This document shows positions 1 through 5,693 of a DNA stretch of 5,760 nucleotides, one piece after another. Position numbers and translations under genes: made by a program. The stretch's first letter is position 1, and each line of letters starts with the position of its first letter. The notes beneath the pieces were generated by a model, which was not told the DNA's origin, ran no database searches, and saw only the letters and a program-made list of their open reading frames with translations. The DNA is from Fimbriimonadaceae bacterium (lineage in GTDB: Bacteria > Armatimonadota > Fimbriimonadia > Fimbriimonadales > Fimbriimonadaceae): contig JALHPH010000122.1 of NCBI GenBank assembly GCA_022842565.1, positions 1 through 5,760 on the forward strand, in the 5' to 3' direction.

Positions 1-1101
1 GTCACTGCGCCAAATTTGAGCTTGGATGCGGTTGTTGTTACCCTTCAGCGATCCGTCGGTCTTCCAGCGAAGCGCCACGGCAGGCGATGCTTCTGGCGAG
101 CCAGGAACAGTCGTTGCTTCAGCGACAAAGCCGGTGGTACCGCCGTTGCCATTGCCCGAACTCAGGAATACCAAGCCGGCCACAACTAGCAGAAGGCTGA
201 TAATCGGAGCATTGCTTGAGGATCGGCGACCCGAAACGACTTGCGGTTGGCTATTTCGGCCAAACGTGTCGCTGATGGCAGGCACTGCAAAAACGGCACG
301 GACCACGTCGCCAGGTTGGACGCCCTTGGTCTGGCGCTTGATATCAATGTAAGCCTTGTCGGGCTCGACACTCGATACCACTCCCGATGCCACTTGCTCG
401 CGGCCACGGACGATAATGACTTCTTGACCATTAGTGAAACCCGAACGCGCACCGCGGTTAATCAGCGATTTGCGGTCGAGGGTATTCAAAACCGTTGCAG
501 TTGGAAGCGTGTTGCGCTTGATTGCTGCTAGGGCCTCAAAGACCATGTTGTTGGCAGCTTCAGCATACAGGGTAGCGTCGTCAACGTCGCCAGCGCGAAG
601 GCCAGAAGCGGCTGACAAAGCAGCGCCATTGACCGGCTCACCGGAGGCAACGTCCCAAACGATAATGCGACCCAGCAGCTCGGCTCGCTTGGAGCCGTTT
701 GCGCTGACGATGCGACCATTCAGCAATTCTCCCGAAACAATCGAAGAGACCCGCAGCTCTTGGGCCAAGCGCAGCAGTTGGCTGCGGTTGGTCACCGGCG
801 CGGGGATGCCCATTTGGGTCATCTTGTTCTCAACAAGTTGCATCGAGAGCGGGTCTACTTCGCCTGCACTCAAAAGCTGACTAAATACGGCTTCGGCAGC
901 GGTCTTGCCCAGCGTCGAAGGAACACCCTTCGAAGTCGAGAATTCAACCACTGCCCAAGATGGCAACGAAGCAATAGGGCCGTCAAATGATTGGGCTTGT
1001 GCTGACGCAACGGCGAAAAACACCATTGATTGGGTCAGCAGTGCCGCCATTGACACCGCACTCACTACCTTGCCGAAAAAGCTCTCTACGAACCGCCTCA
1101 C
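1..1101 (-). CDS. Secreted CsgG/FlgT-like envelope protein with internal membrane segment, 3' end outside window
   Basis: The reading frame is open from a GTG at 1101-1099 to the left edge, giving 367 residues with no stop. Residues 1-36 form a Sec signal peptide: RR at 2-3, a hydrophobic stretch at about 11-33, and a likely cut after ASAQA. Residues 48-165 resemble the CsgG/TolB-N-like fold of periplasmic and outer-membrane assembly proteins (WAVVEFS, LGKTAAEAVFSQLL, LAQELRVSSIVSGEL). Residues 198-272 resemble the FlgT C-terminal barrel (LINRGARSGFTNGQEVIIV, then GVQPGDVVRAVF). A hydrophobic segment follows at about 299-314, then a Gly/Asn linker, then the start of a beta domain (VALRWKTDGS) that could be fibronectin type III-like. 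The GTG is preferred because GGAGGA lies 9 bases before it; an in-frame GTG at 1143-1141 would add 14 residues ahead of the signal peptide. The fold assignment is by pattern only. The function is not known, and a role in envelope assembly is inference. Confidence 0.72.
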   Translation of the reverse strand, partial: MRRFVESFFGKVVSAVSMAALLTQSMVFFAVASAQAQSFDGPIASLPSWAVVEFSTSKGVPSTLGKTAAEAVFSQLLSAGEVDPLSMQLVENKMTQMGIPAPVTNRSQLLRLAQELRVSSIVSGELLNGRIVSANGSKRAELLGRIIVWDVASGEPVNGAALSAASGLRAGDVDDATLYAEAANNMVFEALAAIKRNTLPTATVLNTLDRKSLINRGARSGFTNGQEVIIVRGREQVASGVVSSVEPDKAYIDIKRQTKGVQPGDVVRAVFAVPAISDTFGRNSQPQVVSGRRSSSNAPIISLLLVVAGLVFLSSGNGNGGTTGFVAEATTVPGSPEASPAVALRWKTDGSLKGNNNRIQAQIWRSD

Positions 1102-1110
1102 TCCTGGGAG

Positions 1111-1116
1111 TCCTCC
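1111..1116 (-). promoter_or_regulatory. Shine-Dalgarno sequence GGAGGA that sets the start of the secreted protein
   Basis: GGAGGA on the minus strand ends 9 bases before the GTG at 1101-1099. It is the clearest ribosome binding site in the window and favours this GTG over the in-frame GTG at 1143-1141. Confidence 0.6.
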
Positions 1117-1185
1117 ATGTCTTCTATAGTCCTCAATGCGCACACAGCCGCCCCCCGAAAGGGACCTGTTCCGCTCGCAGAACCG

Positions 1186-1215
1186 ACTATAGCCGATCCG
1201 CTGGGCCGTGTGCAA
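1186..1215 (-). promoter_or_regulatory. Possible promoter for the secreted-protein gene, just after coaE
   Basis: On the minus strand TTGCAC (1215-1210) and TATAGT (1191-1186) are separated by 18 bases. The -10 matches consensus at 5 of 6 positions, but the -35 at only 3 of 6. It begins at the base after the coaE stop codon, within a 114-base gap, the only sizeable gap in the minus-strand set. The gene may therefore have its own promoter as well as read-through from rpsA-coaE. The call is weak. Confidence 0.3.
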
Positions 1216-1800
1216 TCACCTCGGCGGCGCTTGCCGTAGAAGAGTCCTTAGAATCTCATCAGACATGGCCGCTTGGGTTACTGCATCCGAGACGGACTCG
1301 CGACTGAGATTGGTTCGAAACTCTTGATCGGCGAACGGCGTTTTTGCCCGAGTCGGCAATTGTGCGGCCAGAATAGCCTCGGCTGCCTCTTCGGTGAGCC
1401 CACGCTCCGCCATCCGCTGCCGCTGCACACTCTCTCCTGCATAGGCCACCCAGACCCTCAAAAAGTTTTTTTGAAGACAACTCTCAATGAGGAGCGGAAC
1501 TTCGTAAACCTCGGCATTGGACAGCTCCATGTCCCGCAACACAAGCGGATGGAAGAGTTGATTGAGCGCCCGGCGCTTTTCTTGGCTAGCGCCAAGCGCC
1601 GCTACGATTTCTGCTTTGGTGGCCTCCGGAGGCAGGTTCAGCGACTTGAGTGCTTCTGAACTGATGTCTGGGTTGCTCCAGAGTCGCCGCACCACTTCGT
1701 CAGCCGACCAAGTCGAAAAGCCCAAAGACGAAAGGAAGCCAACAATCGTTGACTTCCCTTCTGCAATCCCGCCGGTCACGGCAAGGACCTTTTGTTTCAC
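1216..1800 (-). CDS. coaE: Dephospho-CoA kinase
   Basis: This enzyme catalyses the last step of coenzyme A synthesis: ATP-dependent phosphorylation of the 3'-hydroxyl of the ribose of dephospho-CoA, in the cytoplasm. The 194 residues are close to the usual length of about 200. A Walker A loop lies at residues 10-18 (GGIAEGKST; many homologues have GGIGSGKS). SADEVVRRL at 32-40 holds the conserved Asp of the substrate site. Further family marks are the HP pair at 84-85, VPLLIES at 101-107, the Arg-rich lid RQRMAERG at 127-134, an AQ at 146-147 and AD at 157-158. The start is a GTG at 1800-1798, 9 bases after the rpsA stop. GAGGAG inside the last rpsA codons sits 12 bases upstream, so translation is probably coupled to rpsA. 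An rpsA-coaE neighbourhood fits a housekeeping operon. Confidence 0.94.
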   Translation of the reverse strand: MKQKVLAVTGGIAEGKSTIVGFLSSLGFSTWSADEVVRRLWSNPDISSEALKSLNLPPEATKAEIVAALGASQEKRRALNQLFHPLVLRDMELSNAEVYEVPLLIESCLQKNFLRVWVAYAGESVQRQRMAERGLTEEAAEAILAAQLPTRAKTPFADQEFRTNLSRESVSDAVTQAAMSDEILRTLLRQAPPR

Positions 1801-1809
1801 CCGGTTTGC

Positions 1810-3450
1810 TTACTCCTCGGTCTTTTCTTCGGTCGGCTCTGGAGTGGCCTCTGGGGTGGGCTCTGGAGCGGGCGCAGGTGCAGGTGCCTGAGCTGGCTCG
1901 GGCGCTGCTGTCGGCTCAGCGGCGGTGTCCTCCGCAGTAGCTTCTGCAGTACCCTCGGCCGCCTCGTCCTCGTCACTGCGGAAGTGGAAGCCCTTGAGCA
2001 TGCCAAGGCGCTCACCGATGGTGGCACCGCCACCGCCGCCGCTCGATTGGCCGCCACGTGGCGAACCGCCGCCGCCTTCAAAGTCGGCACCCTTTCGCTT
2101 CTTCTTTCCGCCGCCAGCACCGCGGTTACGGTTGCGGTCGGTGTCAAAGTCGCTTGGAGCGGTCGGGCTGTAGCCATAGCCGATCTGCGGATCGCGTGCC
2201 GAGGCACCGCCCTTCAAGCTCAGCACCATGCGGCGCTCTTCTGGGCGTAGATCGATGATCGTCGCCTCGACCTCTTGGTTATCTTCCAAGACATCCGAGG
2301 GTTTTTGAATTCGCTGCTGCGAGATCTCGCTGACTGGCAAGAACGCTTCTGCGCCCTCAGGCAATCGCACAAAGGCGCCCGCCTGGACCATGCGATTGAT
2401 GGTCGCCATGATCTTTTGACCAATCTTGTAGTTCTCGCGAATGAGGTTCCAAGGATCGGGCATCACTTGCCGCAGACCAAGGCTGATCTTGCCGATGCTC
2501 TTATCGAGCTTCAGCACCATGACCTTGATGTCCTGGCCCTCTTTCAGCACTTCCTTCGGGTGCTGAATGCGCATCCAGCTCATTTCGCTGATGTGCAAGA
2601 GGCCATCGATGCCGCCCAGATCGACGAACGCACCGTAATCGGTGAGTCGTCGAACGGTTCCTTCCAGGATGTCTCCCGGATTGGTGTCGGTGAAAATCTT
2701 TTCCTTGACTTCGGCGCGATGCTCTTCTTCAGCAGCTCGGTTCGAGAGCACAACCTTCTTGCGCTCGCGGTCCACTTCAATGATCTTTAGCTCAAGCGAC
2801 TCGCCAACATACTTCTCGATGTTGCGCAGCTTGCCGCTTCCCACGTGGGTGGCCGGAACGAATCCACGCACACCGATGTCGACCAAGAGGCCGCCCTTCA
2901 CTCGGTCCACCACTTGGGCGGTCAGGGTCTCTTGAGATTGGAAAGCATCCAGGATGCGGGTCCAAGCTTCGTCAAAGTCAGCGCGCTTCTTTGAAACGAC
3001 TGGATTTCCGTCACCTCCATCAGTGCGAACGACGATGACCTGAATTTTGTCACCGACCGAAACTATTTCGGCAGCAGAGGCAACATTTTCGTCAGTCAGT
3101 TCGCTGAGCGGAATCACACCCTCGGACTTGGTTCCCAAGTCAACAAAGATGCGTTCGGCCTCAACTTGAATCACAGTAGCTTCGAGTCGATCTCCCTTGG
3201 AAAGCTTCTTGTAGTTCTCGCCCTGTCGGGAGGAAGTGCGAACTTCGCGCTGCTCCAGGCGAGCCATTTCGGCTTCAAATAGGTCAAGATCGCTCGCAGC
3301 GTTTTCAGCTGTGACCGGTACAGATGGGGCGGTGTCTGCGGTCGCGGGGACCTCAGAGGGGGCGGGGTTCGTCGTTGCTCCTTCCTGGGGAACGCCGCTC
3401 TGGGTCGGCTGTTCTTCGGTAGGTGCTACCAATTCTTCGTTCGTCATCAT
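1810..3450 (-). CDS. rpsA: 30S ribosomal protein S1, four S1 domains with long low-complexity ends
   Basis: S1 binds mRNA and helps it load on the 30S subunit. In this 546-residue protein four S1 (OB-fold) repeats are visible at about residues 84-155, 172-238, 257-328 and 343-414. The third is the most canonical, with LTDYGAFVDLGGIDGLLHIS, then W.RI.HP, GQDIKVMVLKLD and KISLGLRQ, followed by PDPW. The first 80 residues are rich in Glu, Pro, Thr and Ala. After residue 415 come an Arg/Lys and Gly-rich stretch (about 438-475), a short ordered-looking island (TIGERLGMLKGFHF, 477-490), then an acidic Ala/Pro/Glu tail (492-546). Four domains are usual outside Proteobacteria, where six are typical. 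The start is ATG at 3450-3448; the next codon is also ATG. Only a weak GAGAG precedes it, and S1 genes are often poor in Shine-Dalgarno sequence. coaE follows 9 bases downstream. Confidence 0.95.
   Translation of the reverse strand: MMTNEELVAPTEEQPTQSGVPQEGATTNPAPSEVPATADTAPSVPVTAENAASDLDLFEAEMARLEQREVRTSSRQGENYKKLSKGDRLEATVIQVEAERIFVDLGTKSEGVIPLSELTDENVASAAEIVSVGDKIQVIVVRTDGGDGNPVVSKKRADFDEAWTRILDAFQSQETLTAQVVDRVKGGLLVDIGVRGFVPATHVGSGKLRNIEKYVGESLELKIIEVDRERKKVVLSNRAAEEEHRAEVKEKIFTDTNPGDILEGTVRRLTDYGAFVDLGGIDGLLHISEMSWMRIQHPKEVLKEGQDIKVMVLKLDKSIGKISLGLRQVMPDPWNLIRENYKIGQKIMATINRMVQAGAFVRLPEGAEAFLPVSEISQQRIQKPSDVLEDNQEVEATIIDLRPEERRMVLSLKGGASARDPQIGYGYSPTAPSDFDTDRNRNRGAGGGKKKRKGADFEGGGGSPRGGQSSGGGGGATIGERLGMLKGFHFRSDEDEAAEGTAEATAEDTAAEPTAAPEPAQAPAPAPAPEPTPEATPEPTEEKTEE
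1813..1956 (-). repeat. rpsA: Low-complexity tract coding the acidic Ala/Pro/Glu tail of S1
   Basis: Imperfect short repeats encode S1 residues 499-546, alternating Ala, Pro, Glu and Thr (for example APAPAPEPTPEATPEPTEE). On the plus strand the unit ggctctggag recurs near 1834 and 1860. The composition keeps other frames free of stops, which explains long overlapping frames here that are not genes. Such tracts are prone to length change by slippage. Confidence 0.6.
2026..2118 (-). repeat. rpsA: Gly-rich, basic linker tract within S1
   Basis: This stretch codes S1 residues 445-475, with GGGKKKRKG followed by runs of Gly broken by Ser, Arg and Pro. It resembles RGG-like or linker sequence and lies between the last S1 domain and the C-terminal tail. 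Extra RNA contact is a plausible role but is inferred from composition only. Confidence 0.5.
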
Positions 3451-3481
3451 GCGCGCACTGCTCTCAATATGGCAGAGTCAA

Positions 3482-3511
3482 ATCATACCAGAGTTGACAT
3501 TGTTTTGACAA
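3482..3511 (-). promoter_or_regulatory. Extended -10 promoter of rpsA
   Basis: On the minus strand TTGTCA (3511-3506) and TATGAT (3487-3482) are 18 bases apart, each matching consensus at 5 of 6 positions. TGG directly before TATGAT supplies an extended -10 TGn element. Transcription would begin near 3475, leaving a leader of roughly 25 bases before the rpsA ATG. That is too short for an elaborate S1 autoregulatory leader. Confidence 0.65.
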
Positions 3512-3513
3512 TG
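3498..3513. promoter_or_regulatory. Inverted repeat CATTGT-N4-ACAATG, possible operator shared by the rpsA and ppx promoters
   Basis: Perfect 6-base arms at 3498-3503 and 3508-3513 flank TTTG. The palindrome overlaps the rpsA -35 on the minus strand and the likely ppx -35 (TTGACA, 3505-3510) on the plus strand. The same DNA is also a direct repeat, TTGACATTG at 3494-3502 and TTGACAATG at 3505-3513, offset by 11 bases or about one helical turn. A regulator bound here could affect both promoters. The symmetry may instead simply reflect two back-to-back -35 boxes. Confidence 0.4.
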
Positions 3514-3531
3514 AGTGGGCCGTAGTAAACT
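3505..3531 (+). promoter_or_regulatory. Promoter of the ppx gene set, leaderless type
   Basis: TTGACA at 3505-3510 is a perfect -35. TAAACT at 3526-3531 fits the TANNNT form of leaderless promoters, with a short spacer of 15 bases. The box ends 7 bases before the GTG at 3539, so transcription could begin at the start codon itself. Confidence 0.45.
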
Positions 3532-3538
3532 GCCCAAC

Positions 3539-4483
3539 GTGTTCATTCGCCACGCCGTTGTAGATGTTGGTTCCAATTCGGTCTTACTCCTCGTGGCAGA
3601 AGTCTCACCGAGCGGTCAAAGGGTCCTCGCCGAGTTCTCTCGAGTGACAGCCCTTGGAAAGGGGACGCGTCAGAGCCACAAACTGGGCGAAGAAGGGATG
3701 GTCGCGACCCTGGCCGCGCTCTCCGACGCTCGCCAGGTCGCCCTTCAACACGGGGCCGAAACATGGCTTGCGTGCGCCACCATGGCCGCCCGAATCGCAG
3801 CAAACACATCGGAGTTTTTGGCCCGCGCCGAGGCGCAAGGGACGCCGGTGCAGGTGATTTCGGGGGATGTGGAAGCTGAACTCGGTTTTCTCGCCGTCGC
3901 CAGCGATCCGCTTTTTGATCAGGACCCGGTGGTGAGCATCATCGATCCTGGCGGACACAGCACGGAGATCGTCACCGCTCGCCGTGAAGATGGTGGCTGG
4001 AACACCCTGGTGCGCAAATCCTATCCAATCGGTGCGCTGGGTTTGCGGGAAAATGCCCTCTCCGAAGAATCGCCCTCTGGGTTGCAGGTTTTGCGGGCCT
4101 CGGGTGCACTCGATGAACAGATCGGCTTGGAGTACCGGCCTGGCCAATCGGGACGGGTGGTCACGCTAGGTGCGACCGGAGTCAACCTCATCTCCATTCG
4201 CGAAAAGCTCAGCAGCTATCAACCAGCGCGCATCCACGGGCAAGAGCTACTTTACGAAGAAATCAGCCGGGCGCAAGAATGGTTGATGGCGATGGACGAC
4301 ACGGAGCGTGCAGCCGTGCCAGGCATAGAGCCGGGTCGCGAAAAAACTCTCCATCTTGGCGCCCTCATCCTCGAGCGCTTTCTTTTTGCGCTTCGCGCTG
4401 AATCAGTAACGGTCAGCGTGAGGGGCTGGAGACATGCATTACTTGACAATGCCCCCCGTTCATTGGTAAAAACTGTTTTGTAG
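3539..4483 (+). CDS. Ppx/GppA family phosphatase (exopolyphosphatase or pppGpp phosphohydrolase), short form
   Basis: Family members remove terminal phosphate from polyphosphate or the 5' phosphate of pppGpp, using an ASKHA-type ATPase fold. The first phosphate loop is VVDVGSNSVLLL at residues 7-18. CATMAARIAANTSEF at 79-93 matches the ATSA-R-A-N block. VISGDVEAELGF at 106-117 holds the Glu (112) that aligns with the catalytic Glu of the family. IIDPGGHSTEI at 134-144 is the second phosphate loop, with Pro and His where DIGGGSTE is usual. LGATGV, PGIEPGREKTLHLGALIL and VRGWRHALL complete the fold. At 314 residues it has only the two-lobe core and lacks the C-terminal HD-like region of the E. 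coli enzymes. The GTG at 3539 is chosen because it places the phosphate loop about 7 residues in, as in relatives, and because of the TANNNT box. A GTG at 3515 adds 8 residues but lies almost on the -35. Which substrate it uses cannot be told. Confidence 0.85.
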   Translation: MFIRHAVVDVGSNSVLLLVAEVSPSGQRVLAEFSRVTALGKGTRQSHKLGEEGMVATLAALSDARQVALQHGAETWLACATMAARIAANTSEFLARAEAQGTPVQVISGDVEAELGFLAVASDPLFDQDPVVSIIDPGGHSTEIVTARREDGGWNTLVRKSYPIGALGLRENALSEESPSGLQVLRASGALDEQIGLEYRPGQSGRVVTLGATGVNLISIREKLSSYQPARIHGQELLYEEISRAQEWLMAMDDTERAAVPGIEPGREKTLHLGALILERFLFALRAESVTVSVRGWRHALLDNAPRSLVKTVL

Positions 4484-4521
4484 AACTCGTCCTCTCAAAT
4501 TACACATTTAAGCGAGTTCTA
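4481..4521. repeat. 9-bp perfect inverted repeat between ppx and comEA
   Basis: TAGAACTCG (4481-4489) and CGAGTTCTA (4513-4521) are exact reverse complements separated by 23 AT-rich bases. The left arm includes the ppx stop codon and the right arm ends shortly before the comEA start. No run of T follows, and the loop is large for a rho-independent terminator. An operator for comEA, or an RNA hairpin in the intercistronic region, fits better. This is inference. Confidence 0.5.
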
Positions 4522-4533
4522 ACTGGTGTGTTT

Positions 4534-5127
4534 ATGGCAAAACTGGACAGGTGGCGCAAAGCAAGTTTGGCCGGGCTTGCGACGGTGGGTCTCGCTTTTC
4601 TCGGCTACACGGGGCTGCAAATGGGGTCCGCCCAAGCTGCTGCACCCAAGGTCAAGCCGCGAGTTTGGGTAGAAGGCGCAGTCAATACGCCGAAAGTCGT
4701 GACACTGCCCATTGATTCCACCGTGCGCGACGCCATCGAAGCTTGTGGCGGCACCCTCACTGGCGCGGACCTTGAATCCATTGATCTCACGGCCAAAGTA
4801 AGCGACGGAATGCGGATTAAGGTCGCTGGTTTCGACGATGTCGGTGCGCGCAGTGAACTCATCCGCCCAACCCAGATGGCCACCCTCTCGGGTTCGGGCA
4901 AAACCGAGAATGATCGGAAGGACGCACCCGCCCCCGGCAGCATCTCGATCAATCAAGGTACGAAAGAGGAGCTAATGCAGCTTCCACGAGTGGGCGAGGT
5001 GATGGCCCAGCGAATCATCGACTACCGAAACGCGAACGGCGGTTTCAAAACGATCGAAGAACTCAATAATGTGAAGGGCATCGGCGATAAGACACTGGAG
5101 AAAATCCGCCCATTCGTACGCCTATAG
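4534..5127 (+). CDS. comEA: ComEA-type protein: N-terminal membrane anchor, SLBB domain, helix-hairpin-helix DNA-binding domain
   Basis: ComEA is the DNA receptor of natural transformation: it binds double-stranded DNA outside the membrane and helps pull it in. In this 197-residue protein, residues 10-31 form a hydrophobic anchor or signal peptide (AGLATVGLAFLGYTGL); GSAQA just after could be a cleavage site, so anchored or free is open. Residues 42-99 are an SLBB beta-grasp domain (VEGAVNTPKVVTLP, VRDAIEACGGTL, DLTAKVSDGMRIKV). A linker leads to tandem helix-hairpin-helix motifs at 136-197, with SINQGTKEELMQLPRVGEV, YRNANGGFKTIEELNNV, KGIGDKTLEKI. This order matches Bacillus-style ComEA. An in-frame GTG at 4528 would add 2 residues, and neither start has a convincing ribosome binding site. 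The comEC channel gene, often adjacent, is not in view. Transformation competence cannot be concluded from this gene alone. Confidence 0.9.
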   Translation: MAKLDRWRKASLAGLATVGLAFLGYTGLQMGSAQAAAPKVKPRVWVEGAVNTPKVVTLPIDSTVRDAIEACGGTLTGADLESIDLTAKVSDGMRIKVAGFDDVGARSELIRPTQMATLSGSGKTENDRKDAPAPGSISINQGTKEELMQLPRVGEVMAQRIIDYRNANGGFKTIEELNNVKGIGDKTLEKIRPFVRL

Positions 5128-5693
5128 ACAACTGGGAGGACTACTTCCAGATCAGCCTGGCCAAGCCTGCCCACCCGCTGCTGGTGCAAGCCGAGCCGCT
5201 ATTGCCACCGCCCGGTTTGGCGGTGGATTTGGGCTGTGGTGTCGGGCACTCCGAGCGGTTCTTGGTTGAGCGCGGCTGGCAAGTTCTGGCCATTGACCTG
5301 CTCCCAGAAGCCATCGCTCATGCGGAAGCACAATGCGCTGGGTTGGACGGAATAGAATTCGTTTGCGCCGATTTCCGGACTTGCACCTGGCCCGCAAACC
5401 AACTGACGCTGGGATTCAATGCAATATTCTTTGTGCCGACCGCCGATTTCTGGCAGGTATGGGAGTCGCTCCGGGAGAGACTCACGCCCGGCGGACTCTT
5501 TATTGGCCAAGTTCTGGGATCACAAGATGACTGGGCCAACGAAGCGATGGGCAGCATCCGGCCCGAAGAGGAGGAGCAGTTGCTCGCCGGGTTTTCGCCG
5601 CTCCATTTTGAGCACGTCACTCGGCCCGGCCGCGATGTCTTCGGTCGAGAGAAACACTGGGACGTGTATCATTGCATTCTCCAACGCACGTGA
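5124..5693 (+). CDS. Class I SAM-dependent methyltransferase, TehB-like; probable non-standard start
   Basis: The product transfers a methyl group from S-adenosylmethionine; the substrate is unknown. Counting from ATA at 5124 there are 189 residues. Motif I is VDLGCGVG at 34-41, Asp 58 in AIDLLPEAI is the acidic ribose-binding residue, and CADF at 81-84 lies at the adenine site. LTPGGLFIGQVLG at 120-132 and EKHWDVYH at 176-183 match, from memory, a family of short TehB-like enzymes ending in KHWHxFH. The first ATG/GTG/TTG in frame is GTG at 5184, but the 20 codons before it (DNWEDYFQI, then KPAHPLL) look like the family's normal N-terminus, W-x-x-Y-(F/Y) then a proline and LV. The frame is closed by a stop at 5088-5090. 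Candidate starts are ATA at 5124, which overlaps the comEA stop as ATAG, or ATT at 5112 with GGAG 11 bases upstream. The conservative start is 5184. The neighbour is a second methyltransferase, overlapped by 4 bases. Confidence 0.82.
   Translation: MDNWEDYFQISLAKPAHPLLVQAEPLLPPPGLAVDLGCGVGHSERFLVERGWQVLAIDLLPEAIAHAEAQCAGLDGIEFVCADFRTCTWPANQLTLGFNAIFFVPTADFWQVWESLRERLTPGGLFIGQVLGSQDDWANEAMGSIRPEEEEQLLAGFSPLHFEHVTRPGRDVFGREKHWDVYHCILQRT

Noticed and set aside
434..880. Plus-strand open frame of 148 residues near the left side
   Set aside because: The minus-strand frame here is continuous from a good ribosome binding site through a signal peptide and two domain-like regions, so the plus-strand frame is a shadow.
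1154..1163. CCC-GAAA-GGG hairpin as a terminator after coaE
   Set aside because: The stem is only 3 base pairs and no T-run follows on either strand.
1273..1659. Plus-strand open frame of 128 residues
   Set aside because: Antisense to coaE, with no ribosome binding site and no family features.
1810..2118. CRISPR or tandem-repeat array
   Set aside because: The repeats are short, imperfect and in frame within the S1 coding sequence. There are no regular spacers.
1792..2250. Plus-strand frames and a second minus-strand frame (1797-2207) across the end of rpsA
   Set aside because: The repetitive GC-rich coding of the Gly-rich and Ala/Pro/Glu tail leaves other frames without stops. Their translations are low-complexity and unsupported.
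2275..2790. Plus-strand open frame of 171 residues
   Set aside because: It lies fully antisense to the S1 domains of rpsA, whose product is unmistakable. The translation has no recognisable family and the frame is a by-product of codon bias.
3605..4147. Minus-strand open frame of 180 residues
   Set aside because: Antisense to the Ppx/GppA coding region, whose motifs span this stretch.
4519..4956. Minus-strand open frames of 145 and 115 residues (second at 4605-4952)
   Set aside because: Both are antisense to comEA, with no recognisable features.
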